In this document: one piece after another, positions 62,335 to 64,000 of the stretch
Layout of the letters: every line of letters starts with the position of its first letter
Numbering within the stretch: the stretch's first letter is position 1
Assembly: GCA_018401615.1 (NCBI GenBank)
Contig: JAGYKN010000004.1
Location: 1 to 64,000 of the forward strand
Source: Burkholderiaceae bacterium
GTDB lineage: Bacteria > Pseudomonadota > Gammaproteobacteria > Burkholderiales > Burkholderiaceae_A
Direction of reading: 5' to 3'
DNA: 64,000 nucleotides
Position numbers and translations under genes: made by a program
The notes under the pieces: generated by a model
Databases searched by the model: none
The model's input: only the letters and a program-made list of their open reading frames with translations
What the model was told of the DNA's origin: nothing

Positions 62335-62745
62335 TTATTCAGCCTGCCACTGCATGGCGACCTCACGTTGAATGGCAAGCCAGATCACAACCTCATTTCC
62401 AATTCGAACTGGATCCACCCTCCACGACATCATAAATGGTGTGCCATTCTTCTTGTAATTGACTGCCTGCCCGGTAAAGGATCCCTGCTCTAGCAGACAT
62501 CTTCCGAGGCGTTCGGTCTCAATGCGATCGGTGCTGGGGCCTTGCAGGAGTTTTGGTGATTTGCCAATCATCTCCTCTGCGGTGTAGCCCGTTAGCCGCT
62601 CAAAGGCAGCATTGCAGTAGATGATCTTCTGATCCTTTGCGCCGTCGGTGATCAGGATGGCATCAAAGCTCTTGTCGAGCAGTGTCTCAAGGAGGTTGAG
62701 CGCGACCTCGGTCGATGGGAGCAGCGGGATGATTTTGGTGACCAC
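62335..62745 (-). CDS. Single PAS domain, LOV-like but without the photoactive cysteine
   Basis: 136 residues from GTG 62745. The order NAAFERLTGYTAEEMIGKSP, then KLLQGPSTDRIETERLGR, VNYKKNGTPFMMSWRVDPV and VIWLAIQREVA follows the LOV photoreceptor layout closely. Where LOV domains have the GRNCRFLQ-type cysteine, this protein has GKSPKLLQ, so it cannot form a flavin-cysteine adduct. It may be a redox flavin sensor or a cysteine-less LOV. No output domain. It lies 1 kb from the BLUF gene. Confidence 0.75.
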   Translation of the reverse strand: MVTKIIPLLPSTEVALNLLETLLDKSFDAILITDGAKDQKIIYCNAAFERLTGYTAEEMIGKSPKLLQGPSTDRIETERLGRCLLEQGSFTGQAVNYKKNGTPFMMSWRVDPVRIGNEVVIWLAIQREVAMQWQAE

Positions 62746-62853
62746 GATGTTGGACTCTTATTCTCAGGCTCACCTGCCCACAAGCAGACACGCCTCGAGT
62801 GATCATGTCACAAGAAGGCGAGTCTGTTGAGGTCTTTCTAACAAAACTGCAAT

Positions 62854-63267
62854 CTAGCCAGCTGGCAGCAGGACTGCATCAACAACGTGGATCACACCAT
62901 TGGTGCATTCGATGTCTGTCTTGACCACGTTGGTCTCGCCATTGAGTTTGACGCCGCCAGTGGTAGACACCTTCAGTGTTGCACCATTGACGGTCGCTGC
63001 AGCCTGACCGTCCATCTTCATTACATCGGCTGCCATGACCTTGCCCGAAACAACGTGGTAGGTCAGGATGGCCTTGAGTTTCGGAATATCTTTCAATAGG
63101 CTCTCAAGCGTTCCAGCGGGTAGTTTTGCAAATGCCTCGTCGCTTGGGGCAAAGACGGTAAAGGGCCCTGTGCCCTTGAGGGTGTCGACCAGACCAGCGG
63201 CTGTGACGGCGCTGGCAAGCGTCTTGAAACTACCGGCCGCGACCGCGGTGTCGATGATATCGTGCAT
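62854..63267 (-). CDS. Fasciclin (FAS1) domain protein
   Basis: 137 residues from ATG 63267 ([19 protein letters not shown]). The FAS1 H1 and H2 motifs are [20 protein letters not shown] and [14 protein letters not shown], with [16 protein letters not shown] between. There is no signal peptide, unusual for FAS1 proteins, most of which are secreted adhesion proteins; an alternative GTG or ATG start upstream adds only [13 protein letters not shown] and no signal either. Function unknown. Confidence 0.9.
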   Translation of the reverse strand: MHDIIDTAVAAGSFKTLASAVTAAGLVDTLKGTGPFTVFAPSDEAFAKLPAGTLESLLKDIPKLKAILTYHVVSGKVMAADVMKMDGQAAATVNGATLKVSTTGGVKLNGETNVVKTDIECTNGVIHVVDAVLLPAG

Positions 63268-63296
63268 GAAATTTTCCTTGGGAATACAAACATGGA

Positions 63297-63318
63297 CCCC
63301 GATCAAGATGGATCGGGG
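63297..63318. repeat. Hairpin-forming inverted repeat upstream of the fasciclin gene
   Basis: CCCCGATC at 63297-63304 and GATCGGGG at 63311-63318 form a perfect eight-base stem around AAGATG. It is in the leader of the fasciclin gene on the minus strand and no T run follows on either side, so it is not a classical terminator. It may act in the 5' untranslated region. Confidence 0.5.
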
Positions 63319-63464
63319 TGACGCCGCAAATGGGGGACTGTGGGAGGTCTAGGCAGTTTCACCAGCTAACGCAGCCTCGACTCGGGTGACCATCGAAGTA
63401 TGACGCGCTTTGACCGCAGGCGCGGAGATGCCTCGCATGGTTATTCTTAATGTGAAGCAGTGGA

Positions 63465-64000
63465 CTAGGCCGAGGTCTGCCTGCCAGTGTTGATCATCTG
63501 CATGGCAGAGGCAATGAGACCGGACACCTCTGCCATATTGGCAGGCACGATTAGGGTTGTTTTTGCATCCTGTGCCACTTTTGAATACGCCTCAACAGCC
63601 TGTTCCGCCACCTTGAGTTGGACGGCCTGCTCACCGCCGGGCTGACGTATGGCGATGGCGATTCTCTCAATCGCGTTGGCGGTGGCATTGGCAACCTCGG
63701 TAATGGCTGCAGCATCACCTTGGGCCTTATTGATGACGGCCTGCTTCTCTCCCTCAGAGCGGGCAATAAAGGCCTCCCGCTCGCCCGTTGCAATATTGAT
63801 CTGCTCCTGACGACGACCCTCTGATGCTGCGATGAGGGCACGTTTTTCTCGTTCTGCTGTTATCTGAGATTGCATTGCAAGCAGGATCTCTTTTGGTGGC
63901 GTGAGATCCTTGATCTCGTAGCGCAGAACCTTGACCCCCCAGTTCAGGGCAGCCTCATCAATTGCAGCGACGACCTGTGCATTGATGATGGTGCGCTCCT
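63465..64000 (-). CDS. SPFH/band 7 stomatin-like protein, C-terminal part
   Basis: The frame is open from the right window edge to the stop at 63465, so only about 178 C-terminal residues are seen. ERTIINAQVVAAIDEAALNW, then VKVLRYEIKDLTPPKEILLA and MQSQITAEREKRALIAASEG are the SPFH/stomatin core; the coiled coil EREAFIARSEGEKQAVINKAQG follows. Such proteins form large membrane cages with NfeD-type partners or with FtsH (QmcA type). The start lies beyond the window. Confidence 0.92.
   Translation of the reverse strand, partial: ERTIINAQVVAAIDEAALNWGVKVLRYEIKDLTPPKEILLAMQSQITAEREKRALIAASEGRRQEQINIATGEREAFIARSEGEKQAVINKAQGDAAAITEVANATANAIERIAIAIRQPGGEQAVQLKVAEQAVEAYSKVAQDAKTTLIVPANMAEVSGLIASAMQMINTGRQTSA

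Noticed and set aside
1-64000. CRISPR arrays, prophage, insertion sequences or integrases
   Set aside because: I looked for regularly spaced repeats, transposase or integrase motifs and long terminal repeats and saw none; gene order is chromosomal throughout.

Overview
The window looks like chromosome of a betaproteobacterium, most likely Burkholderiales and possibly a freshwater lineage. The evidence is high GC, dense packing and many ATGA/TGATG overlaps. It also includes type-B L31 next to rho, 4.5S RNA directly upstream of dnaX-ybaB-recR, carAB-greA, rlmE-ftsH-folP-glmM leading into pst, a phasin, and AddAB-type recombination enzymes. This is inferred from gene content and order; no 16S gene is present.

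Layout. 1-2.3 kb (minus): start of a membrane glycosyltransferase, rpmE2, rho, trxA. 2.4-11.5 kb: addB, addA split into helicase and nuclease ORFs, 4.5S RNA, dnaX, ybaB, recR, a MAPEG protein. 11.5-21.4 kb: carA-carB-greA-rlmE, ftsH-folP-glmM. 21.4-34.1 kb: a phosphate-starvation region with gap-arsJ, pstSCAB, a lipid glycosyltransferase and PlcP-type phospholipase C (minus), dgkA, ppk2, an OlsB-like acyltransferase, tRNA-Pro and tRNA-His flanking decayed tRNA pieces, ykgJ-like, rpiA and phoU. 34.1-40.6 kb: yggX, phasin, a YkuK-like protein, an ABC exporter with a DUF3299 protein, a histone-deacetylase-like hydrolase, exbB/exbD. 40.6-45.5 kb: a broken ClC channel gene and a DUF1538 membrane protein operon with two PII-like proteins and a coiled-coil protein. 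45.5-50.5 kb: HAD dehalogenase, DUF3429, a 26-residue peptide, Rrf2 and MerR regulators, TupA, a flavoprotein. 50.5-56.4 kb: an AttH-type ABC system, a dehydrogenase, DUF2062. 56.4-64 kb: an AerR/PpaA-like B12 protein, a DUF6352/HupE/TPR operon, a small secreted protein, BLUF, a CopD-like protein, a LOV-like PAS protein without the photoactive cysteine, a fasciclin protein and a truncated SPFH protein.

Main biology. PhoB-type boxes (7-mers like CTGTCAT spaced 11 bp) precede gap-arsJ, pstS, ppk2 and phoU. A larger 40-bp element with four 7-mers in 11-bp phase precedes both plcP and the OlsB-like gene, with its two inner 7-mers identical at both sites. Together these suggest one regulon for phosphate uptake, polyphosphate metabolism, replacement of phospholipids by glyco- and ornithine lipids, and removal of arsenate that enters through Pst. 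The DUF1538-PII-PII-coiled-coil operon, behind a near-consensus sigma70 promoter, is the best candidate for an undescribed transport and sensing system.

A genome-wide habit is also visible. Several genes (addB, glmM, dgkA, rpiA, the HDAC-like gene, yggX) have a -10-like hexamer ending 7 bases before the ATG and no Shine-Dalgarno sequence, which suggests leaderless mRNAs.
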